DNA from: Granulicella paludicola
Lineage (GTDB): Bacteria; Acidobacteriota; Terriglobia; Terriglobales; Acidobacteriaceae
Direction of reading: 5' to 3'
Assembly: GCF_025685545.1 (NCBI RefSeq)
Contig: NZ_JAGSYC010000021.1
Location: forward strand, 1 to 64,000
DNA: 64,000 bases
Numbering within the stretch: position 1 is the first letter of the stretch; every line of letters begins with the position of its first letter. The position numbers were made by a program, and so were the translations under genes. This document shows, piece after piece, positions 9,500-18,665 of this stretch. The notes beneath the pieces were generated by a model. It ran no database searches and had not been told where the DNA came from. It worked only from the letters and a program-made list of their open reading frames with translations.

Positions 9500-10192
9500 G
9501 TGAAGATGAAGAGCTTACGTGTACTGGCGATCTCGGGACTGATGATGGCGATGAGCGGTGTTGCGAGCGCGCAGAACTCGCCGCAACTGACAGCGCTGCT
9601 TGCAAAGATGGATGCTGCGAGTAAGACGTTCAGGAGCGCGCAGGCCGACTTCAAGTGGGAAAACTATCAGCGCGTGGTGCATGACACGTCGACGCAGACG
9701 GGAACGATCTACTTTCAGCGCGATGGCGCAGCGACCGATATGGGCGCGGCAATCAAGGATCCTGGTGCGAAGCTGATTGAATACAAAGGCGGTCTGCTGA
9801 AGGTTTACGATCCAGGTCCGGATCAGCTGACGGTGATTCACGCGGGCAATAATCAGGCCGAGTATGAAAGCTTTCTGACGCTTGGCTTTGGTGGAAGCGG
9901 CAGCGATCTGGAGAAGACCTGGAACATTACCGATCAAGGTGCGGAGACGATCGATGGAGTGCAGACTGAGAAGTTGGGTCTCGTTGCGAAGGATCCGGCA
10001 GCGCAGAAAAACTTCAAGTCTGTGACGATCTGGGTTGATCCTGCGCGTGCGATCAGTTTGAAGCAGTTGTTTGTTACGCCTTCAAACGATACGCGGACGA
10101 GTTATTTCACTAATGTTCGCCTGAATGGCTCGATCGACAAGGGCAAGTATGCGATCAAGACGACCAAGAAGACGCAGGTCGTGAACCACTAA
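9500..10192 (+). CDS. LolA-like periplasmic lipoprotein-carrier family protein
   Basis: The 230-residue protein begins MKMKSLRVLAISGLMMAMSG and has a Sec signal ending near ASAQ. The mature part matches the LolA/LolB-like half-barrel fold: an N-terminal helix (LTALLAKMDAASKTFRSAQADFKW) followed by beta strands such as GTIYFQRDG and LIEYKGGLLKVYDPGPDQ. LolA-type proteins carry lipid-modified proteins or lipids from inner to outer membrane. I chose the GTG at 9500 because GGAG sits eight bases upstream; the ATG at 9506 is equally in frame but poorly spaced. Acidobacterial members are divergent, so the cargo is unproven. Confidence 0.75.
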   Translation: MKMKSLRVLAISGLMMAMSGVASAQNSPQLTALLAKMDAASKTFRSAQADFKWENYQRVVHDTSTQTGTIYFQRDGAATDMGAAIKDPGAKLIEYKGGLLKVYDPGPDQLTVIHAGNNQAEYESFLTLGFGGSGSDLEKTWNITDQGAETIDGVQTEKLGLVAKDPAAQKNFKSVTIWVDPARAISLKQLFVTPSNDTRTSYFTNVRLNGSIDKGKYAIKTTKKTQVVNH

Positions 10193-10487
10193 AGGGGGAC
10201 CCCCATACTTTTGGCCTAAAGTCTTGATCTACGCCGACTTAGCTGTGCATAAGGTCTGCCGTGCTGTGTTCTATCGAAGCTCTGATTACGTCCAAAAGAT
10301 GTCACGCCTGCTGCGAAAAAAGCAGATTCCCTGCGGGAATGACAAGGAGAGAAGTTTGGCTGGAAGGTGACCGGGCTTAGTCAGAAGTTTGCTAGTTCGA
10401 AAGACTCACAAACCCGGTCAGTTCCCTTCCTTCTATTTCTATTTTAGCAGGTGGAGCGGAGTAAACATCCAACTAGATTCTGGGCGC
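10193..10487. other. Gene-free stretch with a tight palindrome and a REP-like repeat
   Basis: Immediately after the LolA-like stop is GGGGGACCCCC (10194-10204), followed by ATACTTTT, a possible weak terminator. At 10322-10345 lies one copy of the GCAGATTCCC..GGGAATGACAA repeat found elsewhere in this window. The rest shows no coding potential that I trust. Confidence 0.5.
10322..10345 (+). repeat. REP-like short palindromic repeat, copy 1
   Basis: GCAGATTCCCTGCGGGAATG is followed by ACAA. ATTCCC and GGGAAT form the arms of a small hairpin. Sister copies are at 12164-12195, 12208-12231, 15933-15965 and 19167-19248, always between genes. Confidence 0.7.
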
Positions 10488-12017
10488 TTAGTGCCCTGTT
10501 TGCATAGGGTTAGGGCTGATCGCGTCGCCTCTGGGGCTTGACAGGAAACTGGCGGCAGCGAAGAGGAAGACGACGGGGAAACACTCGAGGACGTAACGGG
10601 GTTCGGAGTTGTCGAGGGTGAGCAAGAGAGCGGCCCGGAGCAGGAAGAACGTCGCGATTGCCAGCAGGATGGTGGATCGGTGGCGAGCCAAAGCCTTGAA
10701 CCAGCGCAGGAGGCCGATAAGGGCCGCGATCAGGTAGGCGGCATCGAGGAGCGCGTAGAGCAGAGCGAAGGTGGAGGCATCCGGATGAGGTGGGAAGTTC
10801 CACCAGTCCATGGGGAGCGCGAGGAGTTCGGTGCGGGGGCGTAACCACATGTCGGCGAGGCGGGCGACGGGCATGGTGATGTAGTAGTTGAAGGGATGGG
10901 CTGCAATGCGCTGTTCTGCAAGCCGTTCAAAGGCGGCGTCAAAGGCTGGGGTTTCGGACTGGCTGGCGTTGTAGCGGTCGAGGAGAGCGACGGTTTCTGC
11001 GCGCTGGGCGGGGGTGTCGAAGGCGCGGGGGGGGACGCTGGCGAGGGTGATGGGGGCGCCGTCGTAGTTCCAGTAGACATCGTAGGTGGATTTGAAATCG
11101 ATGCCCCAGGTGCGGAACCAGCGTTGGAAGCTGAGGTCGACGGTCTCGTCGGGGTCGTTGGCGTAGCGCGGGGCGAGGGGCTGGATGACGTGGAAGACGC
11201 GGTAGTTGCGGACTCCCCAGATGAGCAGGGGAAGCACAATGACCAGGCTTGCGGTGAAGGCTGGGGCAAGGCGTTGGGTCAGGGTGCGGTTTGGGGTGCG
11301 GAAGGTGAGCCAGAGCATGGCGGGGATGATGGCGGCGGCGAGCAGACCCTGGTCGGGACGCACGAGGACGGCGAAGGCGCAGGCCAGGCCGATGAGGAGG
11401 GACCAAGGAGAGTGGGAAGTGAGGAGTGAGAAGTGGTAAGGAGAGGAGCCAATGCGGGGGGCTCTCCGCTCCGCTTTGCTGCGGTCGAGAGGACGGGGAT
11501 CCTGCGAACCTACCCTCGATGAATGCGTCTGTGGGCGGCGGTAGGTGGTGGCGAAGCGTTCCAGGGCGAAGAGGGCTGCGGAGACGCAGAAGATGCTGAC
11601 GGTTTCGGTGAGGGCGGCGGCGGTGTAGTTGGCGGTGAAGGGGCAGAGGGCGGCGAGCCAGAGAGTGATGAAGCCTGCTCGGGGATGAAAGAGGCGGGCG
11701 GCGAGGAGGCCGAGCAGAGCGCAACCGAAGAGGTCGAGGGCGATCTGGATAAGGACGACGGCGAGGTAGTTGTTGTGGCCGAAGAGGAGGAAGCAGGCGG
11801 CGAGGAAGAGCGGATAGCCGGGCAGGCGGATGAGGGTGGGTTGCAGTGTCTGGCTGAAGCCGAAGACGTGATGGCGGAGCATGTTTTCGGCGAGGTCGCC
11901 GTAGATGAGGGTGTCGCCTACCCACATGGGGTGGAAGCGCAGGAAGACGAGGCGCAGAAGCAGGCCGGAGAGGAGCGCTGCGGCGGCGATGAGCTGGGTC
12001 TTCTTACGCACAGGCAT
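10488..12017 (-). CDS. Polytopic GT39/ArnT-like membrane glycosyltransferase
   Basis: The 509-residue protein starts MPVRKKTQLIAAAALLSGLL and is rich in membrane spans (about 9-11 predicted by eye). The first periplasmic loop reads VGDTLIYGDLAENML with the acidic residues typical of GT-C enzymes, which transfer sugars from polyprenyl-phosphate donors. Residues about 163-205 are not membrane-like but Arg/Ser/Pro-rich. They are encoded by sequence matching the dispersed intergenic repeats of this genome (see the repeat at 11409-11530). The conserved hydrophobic core continues after it (WSLLIGLACAFAVLVRPDQ). The acceptor is unknown. No co-transcribed partner is visible. Confidence 0.75.
   Translation of the reverse strand: MPVRKKTQLIAAAALLSGLLLRLVFLRFHPMWVGDTLIYGDLAENMLRHHVFGFSQTLQPTLIRLPGYPLFLAACFLLFGHNNYLAVVLIQIALDLFGCALLGLLAARLFHPRAGFITLWLAALCPFTANYTAAALTETVSIFCVSAALFALERFATTYRRPQTHSSRVGSQDPRPLDRSKAERRAPRIGSSPYHFSLLTSHSPWSLLIGLACAFAVLVRPDQGLLAAAIIPAMLWLTFRTPNRTLTQRLAPAFTASLVIVLPLLIWGVRNYRVFHVIQPLAPRYANDPDETVDLSFQRWFRTWGIDFKSTYDVYWNYDGAPITLASVPPRAFDTPAQRAETVALLDRYNASQSETPAFDAAFERLAEQRIAAHPFNYYITMPVARLADMWLRPRTELLALPMDWWNFPPHPDASTFALLYALLDAAYLIAALIGLLRWFKALARHRSTILLAIATFFLLRAALLLTLDNSEPRYVLECFPVVFLFAAASFLSSPRGDAISPNPMQTGH
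11409..11530. repeat. Intergenic-type repeat embedded in the glycosyltransferase gene
   Basis: The segment contains AGTGGGAAGTGAGGAGTGAG followed by AAGTGG, and GCTGCGGTCGAGAGGACG. These resemble the AGTGGGAAGTGGTTAGTG tandem at 12029-12081 and the CTTCGGTCGAGATGAC / CTGCGGTCGAGATGAC motifs at 12120-12145 and 17655-17680, which are all outside genes. Here it is read in frame and adds roughly 43 residues to the protein. Confidence 0.6.
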
Positions 12018-12026
12018 TAGAGAGCA

Positions 12027-12231
12027 TCATATAAGGCAAGTGGGAAGTGGTTAGTGGGAAGTGGTTAGTGAGAAGTGGTTAGGTGCAAGAGCAGGTCTCC
12101 ACTTCGCATCGCTGAAGCCGCGATGCTTCGGTCGAGATGACATGGTTTGGGTGGTTTCGAGATGCAGATTCCTCCGCTGCGCTGCGGAATGGCAAAAGAA
12201 GGCAAGAGCAGATTCCCTTCGGGAATGACAA
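12027..12231. repeat. Composite intergenic repeat block
   Basis: Tandem copies of AGTGGGAAGTGGTTAGTG (12029-12081) are followed by a palindromic GCGATGCTTCGGTCGAGATG element and two REP-like units: GCAGATTCCTCCGCTGCG and onward at 12164-12195, and GCAGATTCCCTTCGGGAATG at 12208-12231. The block separates two oppositely oriented genes (the GT39 gene and the fusion enzyme). No promoter can be assigned with confidence within it. Confidence 0.7.
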
Positions 12232-12327
12232 ACAAAAAATAGTTATGAAGAGGAAGTAGACGTAAAGAAACTTTGATCCGTTGACTCCACCAGTTTAGGT
12301 ACCTACCATGGCAATACAGCATCTCTC

Positions 12328-15300
12328 ATGACGAAACCAGTTTTCTACGATCCGCAACGTAAACGATGGAAGCGGCTGCGGCGTATTTTTGACTCGGTGG
12401 CCCTGGTGGCGACCGTGGTCGGCATCCTGTTTATTGTTGGCCTGTTGCGGATGAAGCCCATGCGCGGGCTGGATCTGCGCTCGGCGACGAAGCGGTACCG
12501 CGCGTTGTATCAGCCGAAGCTGGAGCTAAAGTCGAAGGAGAAGCTAAACCATTCTTCGCATCGGCGAACGGACCTGAAGCCTTCGGATGTGGTGCTGAAC
12601 AAGGGTGAGGGTCTGCGGGCTGCGTTCTATTCGGATACGGACCCGGCAAGCTTTGCGTCGTTCAAGGCGCACGTGAAGCAGATCGATCTTCTGTTTCCGG
12701 AGTGGCTGCACGTGGTGACGCCGGACGGTTCGGTCGTGGGGTACACGTCGGACAATATTCCGTTCGCGGTGGTGGACAAGGCGGGCGTGCATAGCGTCGA
12801 CCGCGAGAACAAGATTGGCAAGGCCATCGCAGCAGCGAAGGAAGATACCGAAATCTTCCCGATGGTGAACAACTACAGCCCGGTCGATGGCGTGTTCGAG
12901 GCCACGGCTGAGCCGTTTTTGCAGAGTGCGTCGGCGCGCGACAACTTTCTGCAGCAGATCGATGCCTTTATGGCAGCGAATACGGGGTATCGCGGTATCA
13001 CGCTGGACTTCCAGGCGCTGCCGGCGGATGCGAAGCCCGGATATAACGCGCTGATTCAGTCGATCTATGCGGACTTCCATAAGCGGAACCTGCGGCTGTA
13101 TGTGAACGTGCCGGTGTCGACGACGCCTGCCGACATGAGCGTGTACGCTGCGAACTCGGATGGACTGATCCTGATGAACTATGGGGAGCATCAGGATGGG
13201 ACTCCGCCGGGTGCGGTGGCCGGACAGGACTGGTTCGAAGACAACCTGAAGAATGCGATGAAGGTGGTGCCGGTAGAGAAGATCATCTGCTCTATTGGCA
13301 GCTATGGGTATGACTGGACGACGCCGATGGTGGAGGCGCCGGTCGCGGTGAAGGGCAAGAAGACGAAGAAGCCTGCGGCTCCGGTGGACAACACGGATGC
13401 GACGAATTTGTCGACGCAGGAGGTGTGGCAGGAGGCGTCGGATTCGGGCGCGCAGATTGTGCTGGACGACAGCTCGCTAAACCCGCACTTTGCGTATGAC
13501 GATGAAGACGCGAAGATGCGCCACGAGGTGTGGTTTCTGGATGCGGTGACGGCGTTGAACCAGATGCGTGTGGCACGGGCGCTGGGTCTGCAGACGTTTG
13601 CGCTGTGGCGGCTGGGCAGCGAGGACGACTCGCTGTGGAAGATTTGGGACGGGCCGCTTCATGCGAATCCGGCGAAGGACCTGGCGGATGTGACGCCTGG
13701 CAACGATATCGATACCGAGGGCGATGGCGACATCATCCGCGTGACGGGGCTGCCGCAGAACGGGCACCGCACGCTGGAGATGGATGATGACCCAACGATT
13801 CCGAAGGAGTATCTGAGTGTTATTTCGGAGTCGATGACGTCGTATCCCCTGCCCTACACGGTGACGCAGTATGGGTATCAGCCGAAGAAGGTAGCGATCA
13901 GCTTCGACGATGGGCCGGACCCGACGTGGACGCCGAAGATTTTGGATATTTTGAAGCGGGAGAATGTGAAGGGCACGTTCTTCATGATCGGCGAGGTGGC
14001 GCAGGAGAATGTCGGCGTGATGCAGCGCGTGTTCCGCGAGGGACATGAGATTGGCAACCACACGTTTACGCATCCGGATATTTCGGAGATTTCGACGCGG
14101 CAGGTAGACCTGCAGCTGAACCTGACGGAGAGTCTGTTTGCGGCGAAGCTTGGTGTGCGGCCGGTGTACTTCCGACCGCCGTACTCGATCGACCAGGAAC
14201 CGGACACGAATGATCAGGCGGCGCCGGTGGCGCATATTCAGAACCTTGGATATGTGATCGTCGGCAACAAGATCGATACGGACGACTGGGACGAGAACCC
14301 GCGGAAGACGCCGACGCAGATCATCAACAGCGTGTTCGAGCAGATCGACGCGGCGAATACGAAGACGTGGATGCGTGGGTCGGTGATCCTGATGCATGAC
14401 GGCGGCGGCGATCGCCAGCCGACGGTAGATGCGCTGCCGAAGCTGATCGAAGCGCTGCGGGCGCGCGGATATGAGATTGTGCCGGTGAGCGAGTTGCTGG
14501 GCATGACGCGCGACCAGGTGATGGTGCCGCTGACGCAGCGGCAGAAGTACACGGCGGCGGTGGATTCGATCGCGTTCTTCTTCATTGGGTTCTTCAATCA
14601 CTTTGTGATTGGGGTGTTTTTTGTCGGCGATGTACTGATGAGTGCTCGGTTGATTGTGATTGGGATCTTTGCGATCATCGACCGATTCCGGAAGCGGAAG
14701 AGCTTTGCGGGGCCTGAGTATCAGCCGAGGGTGGCGGTGCTGATTCCGGCGTACAACGAGGAGAAGGTCATCGCGCGGACGATCCGGTCGGTGATGATGT
14801 CGAACTACAAGAACATCAATGTGATTGTGATCGACGATGGATCGAAGGATGCAACCTATAAGGTGGCGACCGAGACGTATGCCAAGGAGATCGCTGAAGG
14901 CCGCGTGACGGTGCTGACGAAGCCGAATGGCGGCAAGGCGGAGGCGTTGAACTTTGCGCTGGAACACATGGAGGAAGAGATCTATGTGGGCATCGATGCG
15001 GATGGCGTGATCGCGCACGATGCGATTTCGCGGCTGGTGTGCCACTTTGCGAATCCGCATATTGGAGCGGTGGCGGGCAATGCGAAGGTGGGCAACCGGG
15101 TGAATCTGTGGACTCGGTGGCAGGCGCTGGAGTACATCACGAGCCAGAACTTCGAGCGGCGCGCGCTGGATCTCTTTGATGTGGTGATGGTGGTCCCGGG
15201 AGCGATTGGAGCGTGGCGGACGGCGGCTGTGCGGGCCGGTGGCGGATATCACCCGGACACTGTGGCCGAGGATGCTGACCTGACGATGAACCTGCTGGAG

Positions 15301-15873
15301 CAGGGCTATGCGGTGATCTATGAGGACCAAGCACTGGCGTTCACGGAGGCTCCGGTGGATGCGAACGGGCTGGCGCGGCAGCGGTTCCGGTGGTCGTTCG
15401 GGATTCTGCAAGCGGTGTTCAAGCATCGGGCGGCGATTCGGAATCGGCGAGCGATGGGACTTTTTGCGCTGCCGAATATCGTGATCTTCCAGATTATTCT
15501 GCCGTTGGTTTCACCGCTGATCGACTTCATGTTTGTGGCGGGCGTGATCCATTATTTCATCGACCGCTACTATCACCCGGAGACGACGAACCCGGCGGAC
15601 CTGGTGAAGCTGCTGACGTTCTTCCTGGCGTTCATGGCGATCGATTTTGCGGCTTCGGCGCTGGCGTTCCTGCTTGAGCGGAAGCATCCGGCAAGCAAGG
15701 GCGATGCGTGGCTGCTGGTACACATCTGGGTGCAGCGGTTTACATACCGGCAGCTGTTCTCGTGGGTGCTGTTCCGCACAGTGAAGCGCGCGATCGACGG
15801 AAAGAGCTTCAGCTGGGACAAGCTGGAGCGGACGGCGACGATGTCGAAGGCGACGGACGAAACGCAGGGGTAG
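12328..15873 (+). CDS. GH18-like / polysaccharide deacetylase / GT2 three-domain fusion
   Basis: The 1181-residue membrane enzyme has a TM at about 24-42, then a GH18-like barrel (about 70-455). A CE4 NodB deacetylase follows (about 515-735), with D528 in FDDGPDP and zinc ligands H578 and H582 in NHTFTH. After a paired TM region (about 745-785) comes a processive GT2 synthase (about 800-1065) with DD836-837, DAD 890-892, ED 981-982 and QRFRW 1018-1022, then C-terminal TMs. Such fusions are expected to polymerise, deacetylate and trim a GlcNAc-type exopolysaccharide. The GH18 motif reads LDFQ (Q229), where active enzymes have Glu, so the hydrolase domain may be non-catalytic. Confidence 0.88.
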   Translation: MTKPVFYDPQRKRWKRLRRIFDSVALVATVVGILFIVGLLRMKPMRGLDLRSATKRYRALYQPKLELKSKEKLNHSSHRRTDLKPSDVVLNKGEGLRAAFYSDTDPASFASFKAHVKQIDLLFPEWLHVVTPDGSVVGYTSDNIPFAVVDKAGVHSVDRENKIGKAIAAAKEDTEIFPMVNNYSPVDGVFEATAEPFLQSASARDNFLQQIDAFMAANTGYRGITLDFQALPADAKPGYNALIQSIYADFHKRNLRLYVNVPVSTTPADMSVYAANSDGLILMNYGEHQDGTPPGAVAGQDWFEDNLKNAMKVVPVEKIICSIGSYGYDWTTPMVEAPVAVKGKKTKKPAAPVDNTDATNLSTQEVWQEASDSGAQIVLDDSSLNPHFAYDDEDAKMRHEVWFLDAVTALNQMRVARALGLQTFALWRLGSEDDSLWKIWDGPLHANPAKDLADVTPGNDIDTEGDGDIIRVTGLPQNGHRTLEMDDDPTIPKEYLSVISESMTSYPLPYTVTQYGYQPKKVAISFDDGPDPTWTPKILDILKRENVKGTFFMIGEVAQENVGVMQRVFREGHEIGNHTFTHPDISEISTRQVDLQLNLTESLFAAKLGVRPVYFRPPYSIDQEPDTNDQAAPVAHIQNLGYVIVGNKIDTDDWDENPRKTPTQIINSVFEQIDAANTKTWMRGSVILMHDGGGDRQPTVDALPKLIEALRARGYEIVPVSELLGMTRDQVMVPLTQRQKYTAAVDSIAFFFIGFFNHFVIGVFFVGDVLMSARLIVIGIFAIIDRFRKRKSFAGPEYQPRVAVLIPAYNEEKVIARTIRSVMMSNYKNINVIVIDDGSKDATYKVATETYAKEIAEGRVTVLTKPNGGKAEALNFALEHMEEEIYVGIDADGVIAHDAISRLVCHFANPHIGAVAGNAKVGNRVNLWTRWQALEYITSQNFERRALDLFDVVMVVPGAIGAWRTAAVRAGGGYHPDTVAEDADLTMNLLEQGYAVIYEDQALAFTEAPVDANGLARQRFRWSFGILQAVFKHRAAIRNRRAMGLFALPNIVIFQIILPLVSPLIDFMFVAGVIHYFIDRYYHPETTNPADLVKLLTFFLAFMAIDFAASALAFLLERKHPASKGDAWLLVHIWVQRFTYRQLFSWVLFRTVKRAIDGKSFSWDKLERTATMSKATDETQG

Positions 15874-15907
15874 GCGGAGCCACGAAAATCCTGCGAAGAG
15901 AAGCGGG

Positions 15908-15965
15908 TTCGCTGCGGAAGGACAAACAAGATGCAGATTCCTCCGCTGCGCTGCGGAATGACAAA
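15908..15965 (+). repeat. REP-like repeat copies upstream of the P5C dehydrogenase gene
   Basis: A partial unit (TTCGCTGCGGAAGGACAAAC, 15908-15927) is followed by a full unit starting GCAGATTCCTCCGCTGCG at 15933 and ending GGAATGACAA near 15965. It lies in the 130-base gap after the fusion enzyme. Confidence 0.65.
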
Positions 15966-16004
15966 AGGGAAAGAGCTAGTAGTCTTGAGGGTGAGGAGTT
16001 TTTC

Positions 16005-17564
16005 ATGAGCGCTGTTGGTTCCCTTTCCCCCTTCGTCAATGAGCCGTTTCTTGATTTCACCGTGCCTGCGAATGCCGAGGCGATGCGTGCGGCGATTGCT
16101 GCGGTGCGAGGTCAGCTGGGCGTTAGCTACGAGCTGCTGATTGGCGGCAAGGCTGTGGCTACGGGCAAGACGTTTGCTTCGACGAATCCGGCGAAGCCCG
16201 CCGAGGTGATCGGCGTCCATGCAGAGGCCAGCGAGGCCGATGCGCTGGCGGCTATTGAGGCTGCGGAGACGGCGTTTGCGACCTGGGGCAAGACGTCGGT
16301 AGCGGAGCGGGTGGAGCTGCTGCTGAAGACCTCGAAGTTGTTGCAGGAGCGGCACTTTGAGTTCTGCGCGTGGTTGACGGTCGAGGTGGGTAAGAACTGG
16401 GCCGAGGCGGATGCTGATGTTGGCGAATGCATCGACTTCCTGGAGTTTTATGCGCGTGAGGCGCTGAAGCTGGACGGGGCGACGACGCCGATCCAGTATC
16501 CTGGCGAGAAAAACATGCTGCGCTATGTACCGCTGGGCTTAGGCGCGGTGATTCCGCCATGGAACTTTCCGCTGGCGATCATGGCCGGGATGACGATGGC
16601 GGCAGTGGTGACGGGCAATACGGTGGTGCTGAAGCCTTCGCCGGATGCCCCGACGATTGCTGCGCAGTTTGTGAAGCTGCTGCAGGAGGCCGGGCTGCCG
16701 GCTGGTGTGGTGAACCTGGTGCAGGGTGGACCTGCCGTGGGCAATGCACTGGTGGAGAGCACGAAGGTGCGGTTCATTGCGTTCACCGGGTCAATGAAGG
16801 TCGGGCTGGAGATCCACGAGAAGGCGGCGAAGACGCCGAAGGGTCAACGGTTCCTGAAGCGGACTATTCTCGAGCTGGGCGGCAAGGATTCGATCGTGGT
16901 GGATGCGGATGCGAATGTGGACGATGCGGTGGCTGGTGTAGTCGCTTCGGCGTTCGGGTTCAATGGGCAGAAGTGCTCGGCGTGTTCGCGTGCGATTGTG
17001 GAAGATTCGATTTATGAAGAGTTCACCGAGAAGTTGAAGGTAAAGGTTGAAGCTCTAAAGAGTGGGGATCCTGCGGAGAACTTTGCGCTCGGACCGCTGG
17101 TGAACGGTGTCGCGAAGAAGCGTGTTCTGAGCTACATCGAGACAGGCAAGGGCGAAGGCAAGCTGCTGACGGGCGGCGCGGTGATCGAGCAGGACGGCGG
17201 GTTCTTTGTGGAGCCGACGGTGTTCACGGAGATTCCGGCGACGGCGCGGCTGGCGCAGGAGGAGATCTTTGGACCGGTGCTGGCGGTGATCCGGGCGAAG
17301 GACTTTGAAGATGCTTTGGCGATTGCGAACGATACGGAGTACGGGCTGACGGGCGCGATCTATACGAGCTCGGCGGAGAAGCTGGAGCGGGCGCGGCGGG
17401 AGTTCCACGTCGGCAACCTGTACCTGAACCGTAAATGCACGGGCGCGATGGTGGGGGCACATCCGTTTGGCGGATTCAATCTGAGCGGCACGGACTCGAA
17501 GGCGGGTGGCCCGGATTATCTGTTGTTGTTTACGCAGGCGAAGTCGATTGCCGAGCGGTTGTAG
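16005..17564 (+). CDS. rocA: L-glutamate gamma-semialdehyde (1-pyrroline-5-carboxylate) dehydrogenase
   Basis: The 519-residue aldehyde dehydrogenase oxidises glutamate semialdehyde to glutamate with NAD+, the last step of proline and arginine breakdown. The ALDH hallmarks are LGAVIPPWNFPLAI, FTGSMKVGLEIHEKAA, the general-base region LELGGKD and the catalytic Cys in GFNGQKCSACSRA. The C-terminal PFGGFNLSGTDSKAGGPDYL is typical of the P5CDH branch. The frame stays open far upstream, but the ATG at 16005 follows GGTGAGGAG and begins MSAVGSLSPFVNEPFLDF, the expected N-terminus. No proline dehydrogenase gene is adjacent. Confidence 0.92.
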   Translation: MSAVGSLSPFVNEPFLDFTVPANAEAMRAAIAAVRGQLGVSYELLIGGKAVATGKTFASTNPAKPAEVIGVHAEASEADALAAIEAAETAFATWGKTSVAERVELLLKTSKLLQERHFEFCAWLTVEVGKNWAEADADVGECIDFLEFYAREALKLDGATTPIQYPGEKNMLRYVPLGLGAVIPPWNFPLAIMAGMTMAAVVTGNTVVLKPSPDAPTIAAQFVKLLQEAGLPAGVVNLVQGGPAVGNALVESTKVRFIAFTGSMKVGLEIHEKAAKTPKGQRFLKRTILELGGKDSIVVDADANVDDAVAGVVASAFGFNGQKCSACSRAIVEDSIYEEFTEKLKVKVEALKSGDPAENFALGPLVNGVAKKRVLSYIETGKGEGKLLTGGAVIEQDGGFFVEPTVFTEIPATARLAQEEIFGPVLAVIRAKDFEDALAIANDTEYGLTGAIYTSSAEKLERARREFHVGNLYLNRKCTGAMVGAHPFGGFNLSGTDSKAGGPDYLLLFTQAKSIAERL

Positions 17565-17700
17565 AGGCAGTTTAGCGAAGAGATGGCTAGCTCGCGCCTT
17601 CGGCTATCGCTACTGCAAATACAGGGGTCTTTCCACCGCGCCTCGCGATAAAGCTCCGCGGCTGCGGTCGAGATGACGAGCTTTATGGGAGAAGCAGACA

Positions 17701-17737
17701 TAGCCAAGGGCCGCGCTGATGGCGCGGCCCTTGGCTA
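17701..17737. terminator. 16-bp hairpin between convergent genes
   Basis: TAGCCAAGGGCCGCGC pairs perfectly with GCGCGGCCCTTGGCTA around a 5-nt loop. It lies between the ends of the plus-strand P5C dehydrogenase gene and the minus-strand regulator gene. There is no long T-run, but its position fits a bidirectional terminator. Confidence 0.7.
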
Positions 17738-17754
17738 GAGAGAGCTAACTGGTT

Positions 17755-18414
17755 TTATGCGGTGCGAGCGGTCTTGGCGGCGCGGACGTTTTCGACGGCC
17801 TCTGCCAGGGCACGATGGTGGATCGTGAAGAGAGCGAGTTCGAGACGGTCGGAGACGCCTGTCTTGTCGTAGATGGAGCAGAGGTAGTTCTTTACGACCT
17901 GCTCCTTGGTGCCGAGCTGATTGGCGATGTCCTTGTTCTTGCAGCCTTCGGCGACGAGAGCGACGATCTGAAGCTCCTTCGGGGTGAGGCGCTGGAGGAC
18001 CATGACGCCGACGCGGTCGGGCGAGGGCATGGACTTGACCTTGGCGCGCTGCACGGAGCGCTCTCCGGCGGCGACGCGGTGCAGGCAGTCAACCAGTTGG
18101 GGGCCAGCGACGGAGCGGAGGACGATGCCTTCGATGCGCAGGGCGACCGACTCTTCGAGGACGGTGTCATGCTCGAGGATGATGACGGAACGGCTGCCGG
18201 CCTGCTCGATCCAGTCGAGGAGGGAGTGAAGGTCGGTGGTGATGCTGGAGGGGAAGATCACGATGGACTTGCGAAGGCTGCCAACGGCGTCCTGAAGACG
18301 CTCGAGGTCGGCGCACTGAGCAGCCAACTGGATATCGGACTCAAGCGCGAGAACACGCGCGACGCCCGTACGGAAGATAACCTGGTTATCAGCCAAAATA
18401 ACTTGCAGTGCCAC
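17755..18414 (-). CDS. LuxR/NarL-type response regulator with a degenerate receiver
   Basis: The 219-residue protein has a receiver-like domain (about 3-120) and a LuxR helix-turn-helix (about 140-200, LTPKELQIVALVAEGCKNKDIANQLG, then the recognition helix KEQVVKNYLCSIYDKTG). The receiver keeps D9-N10 instead of DD. The strand that should end in the phospho-accepting Asp reads SIVIFPSS (about 50-57), so no Asp is available there. The switch Lys is also not evident (IVLRSVAG). It is therefore probably a phosphorylation-independent transcription regulator. No kinase gene is adjacent. The C-terminal HTH strongly supports DNA binding; the targets are unknown. Confidence 0.85.
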   Translation of the reverse strand: MALQVILADNQVIFRTGVARVLALESDIQLAAQCADLERLQDAVGSLRKSIVIFPSSITTDLHSLLDWIEQAGSRSVIILEHDTVLEESVALRIEGIVLRSVAGPQLVDCLHRVAAGERSVQRAKVKSMPSPDRVGVMVLQRLTPKELQIVALVAEGCKNKDIANQLGTKEQVVKNYLCSIYDKTGVSDRLELALFTIHHRALAEAVENVRAAKTARTA

Positions 18415-18665
18415 AGGGAGTTCCTCCTAAGTATGGAACCATATGAAATCAGTAGAGCCAAGCCGCCTATACCCCTTTGGAGGTACGACGGTAACGTACT
18501 ACAGTCATGCGTGCCCACGTGGCTTTCTTCGGAAGAAGTGACCGAAGTCGACTACTCACTCTATTATCTGTTGCTTCAGGCGGCGAAGCAAGGTGGCGAG
18601 AAACGGGCCGAACGTACTGAGCAACAAGAGGAGAAGGGTCTGTTCGCTGCGTTTATGATGAGGGC

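Noticed and set aside
10939-11925. A 328-codon frame in another frame of the glycosyltransferase gene
   Set aside because: The Pro/Arg-rich product is produced by high-GC third positions. The sense frame has membrane segments and family motifs.
13477-15426. A 649-codon open frame antisense to the fusion enzyme
   Set aside because: It has an Arg/His-rich composition typical of the reverse complement of a GC-rich gene, no recognisable motifs, and the sense frame contains three known enzyme domains.
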